Assembly (NCBI GenBank): GCA_030522415.1
Contig: CM060121.1
Span: 8,220,976-8,284,975, forward strand
Direction of reading: 5' to 3'
Source of the DNA: Channallabes apus
Taxonomy: Eukaryota > Chordata > Actinopteri > Siluriformes > Clariidae
Length of the DNA stretch: 64,000 bases
This document shows positions 1-12,059 of this stretch, piece by piece. The stretch's first letter is position 1; every line of letters begins with the position of its first letter. The notes under the pieces were generated by a model. The model searched no databases and had not been told where the DNA came from. It worked only from the letters and a program-made list of their open reading frames with translations. Made by a program: the position numbers and the translations under genes.

Positions 1-1370
1 ATTACTGTAAACTTATAATCTTAGGATGGACTGATGGACCCACAGTCGGTTGATGCATGGATAGACATTATATAATGGATATCTGTATTATGATAGGGAG
101 CTGTGGTCATACAGTATATCAATGTGAAACTTAAATAGGTAGTTGAGGTTGATAATACTGGAAAACTGATGTTTTTGCATTGCTTATAATATTTCTCATA
201 ATCTTCATCAATATTTGTCATTAAAAAGGTTTTGTTTTCAACAAAACTCACCTTTTTTCCCTTGAAACAATTTTTGTGCGTGTTTTCATTAAGTCACAAG
301 GGTGTTAAAATTTGTCAAAATTGTTTAGGCTACTGTATATTTGTGAATTTTGTGTGATTTTGCCAAAAACTCCAAAAACTTGTCAAAAATTATGACAGGA
401 TTGTCATAATGGATAAATCAGTCGGGACGTCACGTGAAATTTTCCCTGACAATTTTTTTTATTAAAAGCCCTATGTGACGTATGTCACAGCAGTAATTTC
501 TTAATATCTTTTAAATCAATTTGTTCAAGAAATAAAGTAAAAACAAGTTACTTACTTTCAGTAACAAAAACAAGTAAGCTAGTACTCTCACATGTGCTAC
601 ACAAGCACATCACCATTTTTGGAAATGATGTCATGGACAAATTCACTGTGCTTGGTGGTTTCCTCAGGGTACGCTGGTTTTCTCCCACAATCCAAACACA
701 TGCAGATTAGGTGAACTGGCGTTCCCAAATTGCCCGTAGTGAATGTGTGTACTGTATGTTCCCTCTTTTCAGGGTGTACCCCGACTCGTGCCCTAAGTCT
801 CCTGCCCTAACCTTTTTATTTACTATGATTGTGGACAATCAGAGGAAACATTACAAACAATAGAAAAAAACTGTTTAAAGCATCATCATCTTCCTCCTCC
901 ACCAGTTTTAACTTTACTTCAATGAGCTGAGACAACAACTCTCTATTATAGTAAAGGTACTTTATAGACCATATTCATATGCATCCTTTCATGCAGCAAA
1001 CAATAACATATCATGCTTCCCACATGCATCTTGTGTGGTGGAAGTGCTGTAACATTGTCTATGTTACTCATCGTGTCGTAGTAATTTAACCACATTACAG
1101 CTGCCTTTTACACATATGCAGTGTTCTCCAAACCTGTACAATGTCCTGCATATAGCACCTAAAACAAAACCCTAGCCCTTGAACCCTTGAGTTCAGGGTT
1201 TATTCTAAACATCAATAACTGAAAAACTGTCATGTGGCATTGACTATGTCCTTGGAGGACCCAAAAGCAGACACAACACATAGGACTTAGTTTAACTGAT
1301 TTTAATGAAAAAATGTAAAGAATAGAAAAGAGGGAGAAGCATAAGCAGAGAGCCAATATTTTGAGTACCA
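1..1370. other. AT-rich stretch without a recognisable gene
   Basis: No reading frame here resembles a known protein. The only recognisable item is a decayed SINE fragment at about 648-815, listed separately. Short open frames at 21-251 and 1159-1410 (minus) have no domain and are probably chance. Confidence 0.6.
648..815 (+). repeat. Decayed fragment of the main tRNA-derived SINE (3' half)
   Basis: The segment follows the body of the SINE at 2015-2392: the stretches meaning 'cttggtgg.tttcctc', 'tctcccacaatcc', 'ggcgttcccaaattgcccgtagtg' and 'ggtgtaccccg' occur in the same order but with many changes. The tRNA-like head is missing. It is an old copy. Confidence 0.75.
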
Positions 1371-1373
1371 CTA

Positions 1374-1795
1374 TTTCTTCATTAGCTTCTAGGTCATGTG
1401 ACCATGTCACCCAAAACTAGTACCAAAATAATATCACTGGACACCCCATCAAGGTACTCCTCATTTTATCCCAAGATATCTCTTCATTGATTTTTATTTT
1501 AATTCTAATATCATTAAGTCACAATTTCTTCAATAGCCTCTAGGTCATGTGACCTGGTGACCCCCAAACTGTACCAAAATAATTGACTCCAAGAGCCCCA
1601 CAAGGTACACCTCTTTATAGTCCAAGAGATGTCTTCAATCATTTTTTATTTCAGTTTAATTTTTATAAAAGTTAAATTTTTTCAATAGTTTCTAGGTCGT
1701 GTGACCCAGTGACCCCAAACTAGTATAAAAATAATCTCATTGGAGCCCCAAACAAGATACACCTTATTTTATACTAAGATATGTCTGTTGTGCCA
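1374..1795 (+). repeat. Tandem 151-bp satellite, three monomers
   Basis: The marker aggtcatgtg (or aggtcgtgtg) recurs at 1391, 1542 and 1694, a spacing of 151-152 bp. Each is followed by 'accaaaataat..', a 'gagccccacaaggtacacct' block and 'agatatgtcttcat'. Monomers differ by substitutions, so the array is not recent. Inverted monomers of the same family occur at 2596-2796 and 4105-4216. Confidence 0.85.
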
Positions 1796-2014
1796 TGTGT
1801 GGTGCATCAAAACCTTAAGCATCTGTATCTCCAATTACAAACTGGGTGAGTTGTAGTAAGACAGAGATTAGATTTGTATATTATATATACTATACTATAT
1901 ATATATTACTGTATATATAATTAAGATAGATGGACGCATGCACAGTTTGTGGGAATGGACACTTTGCAGCTTGAAACAGCCAGAAGAAAAATATGGAAAT
2001 GCTGCTTGTGTCTA

Positions 2015-2392
2015 GGCGGCACGGTGGTGTAGTGGTTAGCACTGTCGCCTTGCACCTCCAGGGTCTGGGTTCGATTCCCCGGCCAGGCTCGATTCCCGTC
2101 TCTGTGTGCATGGAGTTTGCATGTTCTCCCCGTGCTTGGTGGGTTTCCTCCGGGTACTCCGGTTTCCTCCCACAGTCCAAAGATATGCAGGTTAGCTAAT
2201 TGGCGTTCCTAAATTGCCCGTAGTGTGTGATTGGGTGTGTGAGTGTGTGTATGTGTATGTGCCCTGCGATGGATTGGCACCCTGTCCAGGGTGTACCCCG
2301 CCTAGTGCCCGAAGTCTCCTGGGATAGGCTCCAGGTCCCCCGCAACCCTGAACACAGGATTAAGCGGTATAGAAAATGAATGAATGAATGAA
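2015..2392 (+). mobile_element. Full-length tRNA-derived SINE with 12-bp target-site duplication
   Basis: The element starts with a tRNA-like head (box A around gtgtagtggttagc, box B around ggttcgattcccc), has a body of about 280 bp and ends in an (ATGA)n tail. The 12-mer tgcttgtgtcta lies immediately before it (2003-2014) and again at 2393-2404, a perfect target-site duplication expected from LINE-driven target-primed insertion. This is the best preserved of at least eight copies in the window (650, 2015, 27230, 30805, 42570, 43940, 46690, 60834). Family name not assigned. Confidence 0.92.
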
Positions 2393-2595
2393 TGCTTGTG
2401 TCTAAAAAACTGTGTTTAATTGTAAGAAAAATGACTTGTTTAATTAAATAAGGAAGGAATTATAGCAATGTATTTTTAAAAGTTAAGGTAATAAACAAAT
2501 AAAACTTTATTTATTTATATATTTATTAAAAACAAAACAGTAAGTAAAATTCAACAGAGACATATATTAGTATAGCACATGGTGTACCATGTAGG

Positions 2596-2796
2596 AATGA
2601 CCAAGTAGATTTTGTTGGTATTTTTATAAAAAATTTAATTAAAATTATTTGATTTGAGATGAAAGACATTTCTTGGACTACAAAGAGGTGTACCTTTTGT
2701 GGGTCTCCGATTAAATTATTTTGGTACCAGTTTGGGGTCACCAGGTCACATAACCTAGAAGCTATTGAAAAAATTATGATTTTATTAAAATATTAT
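2596..2796 (-). repeat. Inverted monomer of the 151-bp satellite
   Basis: Read on the minus strand this matches the array at 1374-1795: tcacataacctagaagctatt is the reverse of the 'caatag.ttctaggt.atgtgac' marker, and 'aggtgtacctt' is the reverse of 'aaggtacacct'. It is split from the next inverted monomer (4105-4216) by the L1-like insertion. Confidence 0.8.
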
Positions 2797-4104
2797 TGAT
2801 TACTTCTCTATTGTGCCTTCTGTTGACACTACATGCTCCATCATACTCCACAAATACTATAGTTAAAGCCAGTCTTAAGATCTGGACCCCATTTAGGCGA
2901 CACTTTGGACTCCAGGCCATACCTTTGTCATTTCCCCTAAACTTAAATCCTTTATTCCTTCCCTCTCTTATACAGTAGATAAAACTTTTGAGATCTGGAA
3001 AGACTACGGGATTGCTTCTGTAGAGCATCTGTACATCAATGGTGTATTTGCTTCTTTCGATCAATTAAGAGATGCTTTTCATCTACCAAACACTCACTTT
3101 TTCAGATACCTATAGGTCCAGGATTTTACTCGTACTCACTTTTCTACATTCCCTGCTATTTGTCCTTCTACTCCTCTTGATTCTGTTCTTAAACTGGATC
3201 CTAACCTTAAAGGTGCAATTTCAGCATTATATTCCACAGCCCTCTCACGCCATTCCTCTGCTTCAGACGGTCTGCGTTCTCTTTGGTCCGAAGACCTTGG
3301 TATTGATATTAGCCCTTCTATTTGGCAGCTAGTCTTGAAAAGAACACATACCGCCTCTGTCTGTGCGCGTCATGAAGTTTTGCAGTGCAAAGCGGTGGTC
3401 CAAAAGTAAATTGGCCCGTATATATCCCGGCACTGACTGGAACTGTGATAAATGTCATTGCGGTTCTGCAGATCTTATCCATATGTTTTGGTCCTGTCCA
3501 GCTATACGTTCATTTTGGATATCTGTTTTAGACTTTCTGTCAGCCATTACCTCAGTTAATATCCTCCCAGAACCTCTGGTTGGCCTGTTTGGGGTCTTAA
3601 CCAGTGGGTATTCCATGCCCTCTTACTTTGTTGAACTTGTTTCTTACCCTCCTGGCAAGACGTATTATCTTAATGCACTGGAAGGGCCCTACTGTAACCC
3701 TCCCTCTCACTCCCTCTGGATAAAGGATGCTCTTACTTATATGAAGTTGGAAAAGATTAAACACTCACTTCTTGGTACTCAGGTTAAATTTTCTAAAATT
3801 TGGCAACCAGTTCTTAGTTATGTCACTTCGGTTTACCGATTCCTTAGTGGCTTAGGAAGACATTGGTATGCACGTCTGTGCTTTTTCCCCTTTTTTTAAA
3901 AATATTTTTTCTTCTTCTTGTATTTTTTGTTTCACATGTTCTTGTAATTGTATTTACTCCACTACTATTGTCTTAGTAATTTTCTCTATAATTCTTCACC
4001 GTAGTCTAATGACTTGTGTGATTGTGTTTTTTGTATGTTTTGATTGGTTATTTCTGTGTTGTGTAATTGTTATAAAGAAATCATATAAAAATAAAACAAT
4101 TTTT
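2797..4104 (+). pseudogene. 3' end of an L1/Tx1-type LINE, broken reading frame
   Basis: Translated pieces match the C-terminal part of L1-clade reverse-transcriptase proteins. A late conserved segment at about 3440-3520 has the C-x2-C...H-x3-C pattern followed by the 'HMFWSCP' motif typical of these proteins. A longer open stretch (about 3363-3899) continues with 'LEKIKHSLLG...FSKIWQPVL'-like sequence. Stops and frameshifts interrupt the upstream part. The copy is 5'-truncated and ends in an A-rich tail near 4095. It sits between two inverted satellite monomers, so it inserted into the satellite. Clade is a family-level call; exact type is unsure. Confidence 0.75.
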
Positions 4105-4216
4105 AATTGAGATAAAAATTAATGAAGACATATGTTGGGATAAAATAAGGTGTACCTTGTGAGGGACTCCAATGAGATTATTTTAATACTAGTTTGGCAT
4201 TGCATCATATGACTTG
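4105..4216 (-). repeat. Second inverted monomer of the 151-bp satellite
   Basis: The reverse complement reads 'ccaaactagtattaaaataatctcattggag...' and 'aaggtacaccttattttatccca..atatgtcttcatt', very close to the plus-strand monomers at 1542-1795. It continues the monomer interrupted at 2796. Confidence 0.85.
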
Positions 4217-4294
4217 ACACATAAAATCAGCATGCAATGACGCATGGCATGTGTATATTTAATAAGAAATTAGAATAACTGTGTCCCGTAGCCA
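4217..4294. other. Spacer between satellite and gypsy LTR
   Basis: Short unassigned sequence; nothing recognised. Confidence 0.5.
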
Positions 4295-4662
4295 TGTAAG
4301 TAACAAGTATAATTTTTTATTTGGACAGAAATCTGTCGATCCCTAAATCGACAGAGAAGACGGTCCCTAAAATACCACTTCCGAATGTCTGTCGAATGTT
4401 TTCACCGCGGAAAACACAACAAAGTATTCTGGGCAAGCAAAGTACACTAGACACGAAAAACACAGAGCTTGGAGTACGTAATAATTCGGCAATGAGTGGT
4501 TGCTTGTGCAAGACTTATATAGAGTGAGGTGATGAATGAAAATACGTAGCAGGTGTGCTCGAGCCAATGAATGAGGCGGCAAAACAGAAGTCACGGAACA
4601 GAATGTGGAGAGGAGTTGTAGGTTTGGCTCGAGGCGTGGGCGTGACCTGGCGTACCGCAACA
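4295..4662 (-). repeat. Probable 3' LTR of gypsy copy 1
   Basis: The right edge is well placed: the sequence ...taccgcaaca is followed at once by gtaccccc, the complement of a polypurine tract, as in the other two gypsy-like copies. The left edge (tgtaag at 4295) is chosen because it makes the expected short TG..CA ends and is less certain. Confidence 0.6.
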
Positions 4663-6566
4663 GTACCCCCCTCCTATGGGCGCCACCAGGCATCCTAGCT
4701 GGTGCTTCAGGGCTTTGGGTCGACAATGAACTTGGCAGGGACCCCAGTCCTCTCTTCTGGGCCATATCCCTCCCAATCGACAAGGTACTGTGAGCCTCAC
4801 CCTCTGGGTCGAGCTGTTAGCAGTCTGTGCACTATGAATTTTTCGCCCCAGTCGATGAGTCGAGGAGGAGGCGGAGGACGGGGGGTTGGGTACCAGACAT
4901 CTGAGTTGTGAGACGTGAAAAGTCGTGTTGATGCGGCGCATAGAGAAGGGTAGGGAAAGCCTGACAGAAACAGGGCTAATTACCTTAAGAGCATCACCCT
5001 CTGACCCACTCAGTACATGGGGGCTGCCGAGTGACGTCTGTCTGCTTGTCGCTTGAAAATGCTGACAGTGTGTAGGAGGCTTGGATCCAAACCCTCTTGC
5101 AACGCTGTATGAAGGACTTGGCCGAAGGTACCATTTACCTCCTCTTCTTGGCATGGGAACAAGGGTGGCTGATAGCCCAAGGAAGGGAGATAGACCTGTT
5201 GAAGTTTGCAAAGAGTTGTGCGCGTACTCTATCCAGGGGAGTTTCCTGCTCTAAGTGGTCGCATCTCATGATGCCATACATCTTAGGGCTGTTTCTAGCT
5301 CCTGATTATATTTCTCGGTTTGCCCGTTAGACACGTTAAAGGCTGGGTGTCACGCCGATTAGTCTGCAAAATGCCTTCCAGAACTGTGCCAAGAACTGAG
5401 GTCCATGGTCTGAGACAATGTCGGAGGGGAGACCGTGCAGACGGAAGACGTGAAGAATCATTAATTCAGTGGTTTCTTTGGCTGATGGAAGCGTCAGCAA
5501 AGGAATAAAATGGGCAGATTTAGAGAAGCAATCTACTATGGTTTGAATGCAGGTGTTGCCATTAGAGTCTGGGAGGCTGGTGACGAAGTCCAGGGAAATA
5601 TGTGACCAAGGGCGACAAGGGAAACAGGAGAGGCCTGCTTGATTTACTTATAACACAGACGTCAAAAAGATTAGAGTCCACCTGGCCTGACGAGAATTGA
5701 GTCGCTTGGCTGATCTGAGGTACTCTGGATTCTCATGATCCATCCAGACTAAGCGGTTCCCTCCAACCAGTGTCTCCACTCCTCGAGGGCAAGTTTTACC
5801 ACTAACAACTCCCGATGCCCTATCTCATAATTTCTCTCTGCAGGGGTGAGACGACGGGAGGAGAAAGAGCATGGGTTTAGCTTATTATCCTTGGGTGCCC
5901 CTATGATAAAAACAGACCCCTGTCTCAGAAGCATCTGCCTCCACAATAATCTGAAGATCTGGGATGGTTAGTATGGGTGTGGAAATGAATCTGCGCTTGA
6001 GGTTGTAGAATGCATCTTCCGCCTGTTTTTGTGGAGGTTAGAGCAGTAAGGGGAGCTGCCACTGAACTGCAATTCCTTATAATGCATCTATAAAAGTTAT
6101 ATTTTAAAAAAGGATAGCGGTTCTTGATTGTGATGACATTCAGTCCACGGTAGTCGATGCAGGGACGAAGAGACTTGTCTTTCTTGTCCACGAAAAAGAA
6201 ACCGGCTCTAGCCGGCGAGGAGAAAGGTCAGATGATCCCTGCTGTCAGTGATTCAGTGATGTATTTATTCATGGCCTCCCTCTCCGGGGTGGAAAGGGAG
6301 TACAAGCGTCCCCTTGGGGGGGCTGTACCTGGGAGGAGGTCGATGGAGCAGTCGTAGGGTCTGTGGATTGGCAGAGAGAGCACGTATCTTGCTGAAAACA
6401 TCTTGGAGGTCACTGTAGACAGATGGGACGCTGGAAAGTTCTGGGAACTCCTCCTCAACAACAGGGTGTGACGAGTGGTCTCTAGCAGAGTAAAGGCATG
6501 AAGACAGACAGGCAGGGCTCTAATCGAGCATGGTGTTCTCGAGAAGCCCTAAGGACAACAGGGGCA
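4295..6566 (-). mobile_element. Decayed Ty3/gypsy retrotransposon (copy 1), 5' part lost
   Basis: Reverse-strand translation gives scattered pol pieces in the order expected for a gypsy element: a protease-to-RT linker and RT start near 6050-6480 (the '[13 protein letters not shown]' and '[11 protein letters not shown]' blocks), RNase H and integrase scraps at 5300-5950, and a chromodomain-like '[13 protein letters not shown]' piece at about 4700-4795. Stops and frameshifts are everywhere and most of RT is deleted, so it cannot encode a working enzyme. It is closely related in sequence to copy 3 (36365-40734). A LINE begins at its right edge (6581), separating it from any 5' LTR. Confidence 0.88.
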
Positions 6567-6580
6567 TGAGAGCCCTCCAT

Positions 6581-9500
6581 GATTCAATTCAATTCAATTC
6601 AGTTTTATTTGTATAGCGCTTTTAACAATTGACATTGTCTCAAAACAGCTTTACACAATCAAAAGAATTATTTAAGTTTGTATGGAATGTGAATGTGTAT
6701 GAATCAAAATGTTCAGATAGTCCATGGTGAGCAAGCCCGAGGGCGACAGTGGCAAGGAAAAACTCCCTGAGATGGTAATAGGAAGAAACCTTGAGAGGAA
6801 CCAGACTCAACAGGGAACCCATCCTCATCTGGGTGAAACAGATACTGTAGCAGGAAATTATCTGGATTTATACAGTGTTACTGTAAGTGTTAGGTTCAGC
6901 TATAATAGTTGATGTTAATTGATGTTATAATAGTTGATGTAAAATGGAGTCCAGTAGTTATTGGAGACTCAGATAGACTTGTAGAAAGTTCCAGTCCTGA
7001 ACTATCGAATTGTCAAGTCCTCAGAGACACAGCTGACAACACCAGTCGAGGCCAGAACCATCTTCTAAGTAGATAGAATCATCCCCAGACACCAGACGCA
7101 TCCCAAAGAGACACACGGGGCATCCATGCGACGAGACCTCCAACCAGAAATGGGGCACCAGGATGGATCAGACAGGTCCGGATGGCAGAGGGAGTCTGGA
7201 TCACTGGCAGCTCAGGAACGACATGTGTAGCTCGACAAAGAGAGAGAGAGAAAGAGTGAAAGGGGGAGACAGGGGGAGAGAGGAAAGAGAAAGAGGGGAG
7301 AAAGAGAAGAGGAGGAGAGATTGCAATTAGGTATGGTCACAGTCACAATGTATAATGTGAATGTATATTTACTGTAGAGTGCAAGCAGGGACTCCGGCAG
7401 GACTAACTATGACAGCATAACTAAAAGGGAGAGCCAGAAGGAAACACAAACATGAGGGCTCCCTGAGATGTAAAGCAAACAATCACCTCACCGTCAACAA
7501 ACCTGAGTGATCAAATGAGACTGAGGAAGTCAGCATCTAAACATACCAGTTCACCATAATACTCTACATCCATGAGTCCCCCAGATCTGCTCCTTTACCT
7601 TATGGCAAATCTATTTATAAAAATGGTTGGCTAAATAAATAGGTTTTTAGCCTAGACTTAAACACTGAGACTGTGTCTGAGTCCCGAACACTACTTGGAA
7701 GACTATTCCATAATTTTGGGGCTTTGTAAGAAAAAGCTCTGCCCCCAGCTGTAGTTTTCATAATACGCGGTACTGATAAGCAGCCTGCATCCTTTGACCG
7801 AAGTAGGCGTGGCGGATCGTAAGACACTAGCAGTTCGCTCAGATACTGCGGGGCGAGACCATTTAATGCCTTATATGTCAAGAGTAGTATTTTAAAATCA
7901 ATGCGAAATTTCACAGGGAGCCAATGCAGTGAAGATAGGATAGGGGTGATGTGCTCATATCTTCTGGTTCTAGTGAGGACTGGACTAGCTGAAGCTTGTT
8001 TATGCACCTAACTGAACAACCAGACAGTAAGGCATTACAATAGTCCAACCTAGAAGTGATAAAAGCATGAACTAGTTTTTCTGCATCGTTTAGCGACAAT
8101 ATATTTCTTATTTTGGCAATATTTCTGAGGTGATGCATCTATTCTGATGCTATCCTGGTGATATTATCTACATGAGCTTCAAATGAAAGGCTGGAATCTA
8201 TAATCACGCCGAGGTCTTTTACTGTTGCACTTGACGAAACAGAAAGGCCATCTAAAGTTACGGTTTGATCTAAGATTTTACTTCTAGCTATATACAGTCC
8301 TATGACTAGAACTTCTGTCTTATCCGGATTAAGCAGAAGGAAGTTAATTAGCATCCAATTTCTTATGTCCTGCACACATTGCTCAACTTTAGTGAGATGG
8401 TTTTTCTCATCAGGTTTTGTTGAGACGTATAGCTGTGTGTCGTCAGCATAACAATGAAAACTAATACCATGCTTACGGATTATGTTGCCCAGAGGAAGCA
8501 TGTAAAGGGAAAAAAGCAGTGGGCCTAAAACTGAACCCTGCGGAACGCCAAACTCCACTAGAGAACATGCAGAATAATCACCATTTAAGTCTACATACTG
8601 ATAACGATCGGTCAAATAGGATCTGAGCCAGGAGAGGGCTGTACCCTTAATTCCTACTACATTTTCTAATCTGTGAAGAAGAATAGCATGATCAATAGTG
8701 TCAAAAGCTGCACTGAGGTCGAGTAATACAAGCATAGTTACACAACCCTGATCAGAGGCCAATAGGAGGTCATTTACTACTTTAACGAGTGCTGTTTCTG
8801 TGCTGTGATGAGGCCTAAATCCTGACTGATACAGTTCATGTATGCCATTTCTATGTAGATATGAGCATAGCTGCTCTGCTACTATCTTTTCCAGAATCTT
8901 AGAGATAAAGGGGAGGTTTGATATTGGCCTGTAATTGGACAGCTGACAGGGGTCGAGGTCAGGTTTCTTAATTATTGGTTTGATAACTGCTACTTTAAAA
9001 GATTTTGGAACATAACCAATGCTGAGTGAGGAATTAATTATTCTCAACAACGGTTCTGTTATTACTGGTACTATCTGTTTAAGAAAATGTGTCGGTATAG
9101 GATCTAATATACAGGTTGATGAATTTGCAGAAGAGATGAGTGAAATTAGTTCATTCTCTTCAAGGGGAGTAAAGTATTCTAGGTTTGAATCTGACATGGC
9201 TAGGTTAACATCTGTATCAATTACATTGTTTGGTTTCAAAGCCTCAATTTTATGCCTGATATTTACAATTTTATTATTAAAAAAGTTCATGAAGTCCTCA
9301 CTATTGCATGATGTTGTTGTGGAGATTTCTGTAGTGGTCTTATTTCTGGTTAATTTGGCTACGGTATTAAATAAAAATCTAGGATTATTTTTATTTTCTT
9401 CTATAAGAGTGGAGAGATACGTTGATCTAGCTACACTAAGAGCTTTCCTATAGTTCAGGATGCTCTCTTTCCATGCTATTTGAAATACCAATAATTTAGT

Positions 9501-10300
9501 TTGACGCCATTTACGCTCTAATTTCCGAGCGGTCTGTTTTAAAGTGCGCGTGTGATCGTTATACCAGGGAGCGAGTTTCTTATCTCTAATAATTTTTCTT
9601 TTAGCTGGAGCTACATTATCTAAGGTACAACGAAATGTCGATTCTAAATATTCAGTCGCCTGATCGAGTTCTGTGGGGTCAGACGGTGGCCTAATCGAAG
9701 TTGCTAACTCTGGGAGATTACTGATAAAACTCTGTGTGGTAGTTGATGTGAATGTACGTTTAATACGGTAGCGCGGTGCTGTGCGTACATTATCACTGTG
9801 ACACACTTCAATGGAGACAAGATAGTGATCTGAGATAATTTCAGACAGTGGAATTGTGAATACATTTCTTATAATTAATCCGAAGAATATTACTAAATCT
9901 AAAGTGTGACCTGCTTTATGAGTGGGTCCTACTACACACTGATTTACGCCTACGGAGTCCAGTATGGACATAAATGCTGTTCTCAGAGGGTCTTCTGGAT
10001 TCTCAAAATGAATGTTAAAATCTCCAGCAATTAACACTTTGTCTACAGAAACGACCAGGTCTGAGATGAAATCTGCAAATTCACTAAGAAATTCAGAACG
10101 GCCCTGGAGGTCTGTAAATTATAATTAGTGGAATCGACTGAGCTGATTTAATATACTTAAATAGACTTATGTTACTATAGAGAATTTCAAATGAGTTAAA
10201 TTTGTGTCCGTGTTTTTGTACGATAGACAGATTATCATTATGAATAACTGCGACGCCTCCTCCTCTACCAGTTAACCGAGGCTGGTTAAGAAATTATGAA
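6581..10300 (-). mobile_element. Rex1/CR1-type LINE, near full length but 5'-truncated
   Basis: On the minus strand the element runs from an endonuclease remnant (about 10290) through reverse transcriptase to a 3' UTR. It ends in a short tandem tail of ATTGA units at 6582-6602, preceded by a segment meaning 'agcgctatacaaataaaactg'. This tail is characteristic of Rex1-like LINEs in fish. It is inserted next to gypsy copy 1. A purine-rich stretch (about 7215-7320) lies in the 3' UTR. A small fragment with the same tail occurs at 35484-35570. Confidence 0.88.
7615..10290 (-). pseudogene. LINE ORF2 (endonuclease + reverse transcriptase), inactivated
   Basis: The largest open piece is 8139-10037 (632 codons). 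It starts in the last part of the AP-type endonuclease ('[10 protein letters not shown]', later '[10 protein letters not shown]'). Reverse transcriptase follows with the '[10 protein letters not shown]', '[11 protein letters not shown]', '[12 protein letters not shown]', '[13 protein letters not shown]' and 'YADDTQLY' blocks; YADD is the catalytic motif. Lesions: a frameshift in the endonuclease near 10100, an in-frame TAG at 8139-8141, and a further frameshift near 7960 before the C-terminal 'LHWLPV...LWNSLP' region that ends at 7615. The amino-terminal half of the endonuclease is absent. It is therefore a dead copy. Family call is from motif order; Rex1/Babar versus another CR1-group LINE was not tested. 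Confidence 0.9.
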
Positions 10301-11431
10301 GAAAGAGATATTCTCAACATGGTTGCCTGAGATCCTGGCGTACCGTGACAAAAACAAGTCATCCAGGAAATGCTCTCTAGCTTACTGTAGATGTGATGTG
10401 TTATTTCAATGGAAAGTTTATGAATGAAAAACAATAGCTTCATTAAATATCAAGGATATAATTGTATTTACTGATCGAACAAAACAATGATTGTGTAAAA
10501 ACGTTGTGGGAGGTCCATGAGATTTATTTTACAGTTAAAAGAGTCCCTGCCTGAGAAAAATTTTAACAAAAGACAAAGAAGATCTGACTGTGAATGCAGC
10601 AGAGTCTCTTTGTCTTTAAATAGACTATAATCTATATAACAAAAGAGGTTTAATACAGACCACTCAAAACCACTTATGTCTAATAACAGCCTATTGAGAA
10701 GACGACACTTACTGTACTACTACAGGACCATTCGTTAGCTTGATGATGATTTGGCTCACTGTAGAAAGATTAAAGTGGCAAAACAGAAGCGAGGTCATCA
10801 ACCATAATTCACTATTAATCAGCCATGATTACTGTGTGCACAGCACTTGAGGCGGTTATAATTCCATTCTCTTTAAAGAGTGGCCAAATCTTCATAAGGT
10901 TCGGCTAACTCAGCAAAAGATCAAAGGATGGCTCTGTCACCATTTTCAGGGTTTCTGCTTTCTTTCTGTTGGCTATAAAGCAGCACCATTTCGTTCAGCT
11001 TTGTCCAGCCGTATTTGAGGTGATTTCATTAACCATGTTAATAACATCTCACAACAACATCTCACACTACACACAAGACCTACTTCTACTAAAAACTACT
11101 TCCAAATGACATTCAAAAAGAAGATATATTTTTTCAAGTTATATAAGTTTTCGAGTATTTTTGATATACAGAGATTATCAGAAATTCTTCTTCCCAGCTA
11201 CAGTACATTACATGTTTTGCTGGACTTTATTTATATTCTTTTAAATTATTTGCTATGAAGCATAGTCTAGGCAGATGAATATTTTAAAATATCAAAATAA
11301 ACAAATATATAAAATATAGTGTGTGTGTGTGTGTGTGTGTGTGTATACATATACACTATATATAAACACTATATTGCCAAAAGTTTTCGCTTACCTGCCA
11401 TCACATGATTCATGTTTAAAATGCTATCCTC
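10301..11431. other. No gene recognised; one GT microsatellite
   Basis: Unassigned AT-rich sequence. A 12-bp match to the gypsy copy 1 LTR edge (cctggcgtaccg, about 10334-10345) could be a remnant of its lost 5' LTR, but is short. A (GT)n run lies at about 11319-11343. Confidence 0.5.
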
Positions 11432-12048
11432 CAGTGTTGGGGGACGTTACTTTTTAAAGTAACTAATTACATTACAAAATTACTGTCATTAAAAACTTAA
11501 CAGATACATTACAACTAGTTCGAGTACTTTTCCATTGCAGAAAATGAAAACTTCTTTGTGATTCCTCATGCATGTTGGTTTAGTCAAGACCTTTATAATT
11601 ATTCTACCATCATCACTCAGCAATGTTTGGCCCATAATCTGTTAACTACTAACACCCCTATCTCACGTACGCGGTTTCATCATGATTCACCTCAACTTTT
11701 GCCTCTGTAATTATGTTTCCATCTTTCCGCCGTTGGTCCTTGCAGACCTTGCAGAACTTTGCGAAACGTCGGGCGGTCACTCGCAGCAGCGCACGGTGCC
11801 TAACACCACTTCTCACCGCGAGTCAAACCGCATACGTGAGATAGGAGTATAACAGCAGGAATAACAGAATCACTGCTGACTGGCTCACGGATTACATAAA
11901 TTGTCTGAATAACAGATTACACATTTGAAAATATAACTAAATAACTGAGTACTTAAATGGCCGATCTAACGCATTAGATTACTCATTACATTAAAAAAGT
12001 AATCCAAGTACTCTAACTCGTTACTTTGTAACGCGTAACCCAACACTG
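11432..12048. mobile_element. hAT-type non-autonomous element (MITE) with 8-bp target duplication
   Basis: The left end starts cagtgttgggggacgttac and the right end is the inverted ...gttaacc-like form ending ccaacactg. The flanks are ctatcctc (11424-11431) and ctagcctc (12049-12056), an 8-bp target duplication with one mismatch, the length typical of hAT transposons. No transposase is encoded in 617 bp. Inside, about 11650-11675 and 11822-11850 form a second inverted pair around cctatctcacgtacgcggttt, so it may be two nested foldback elements. Confidence 0.85.
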
Positions 12049-12059
12049 CTAGCCTCCCA

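Noticed and set aside
10334..10345. 5' LTR of gypsy copy 1
   Set aside because: Only 12 bp match the LTR edge; too short to annotate as a feature.
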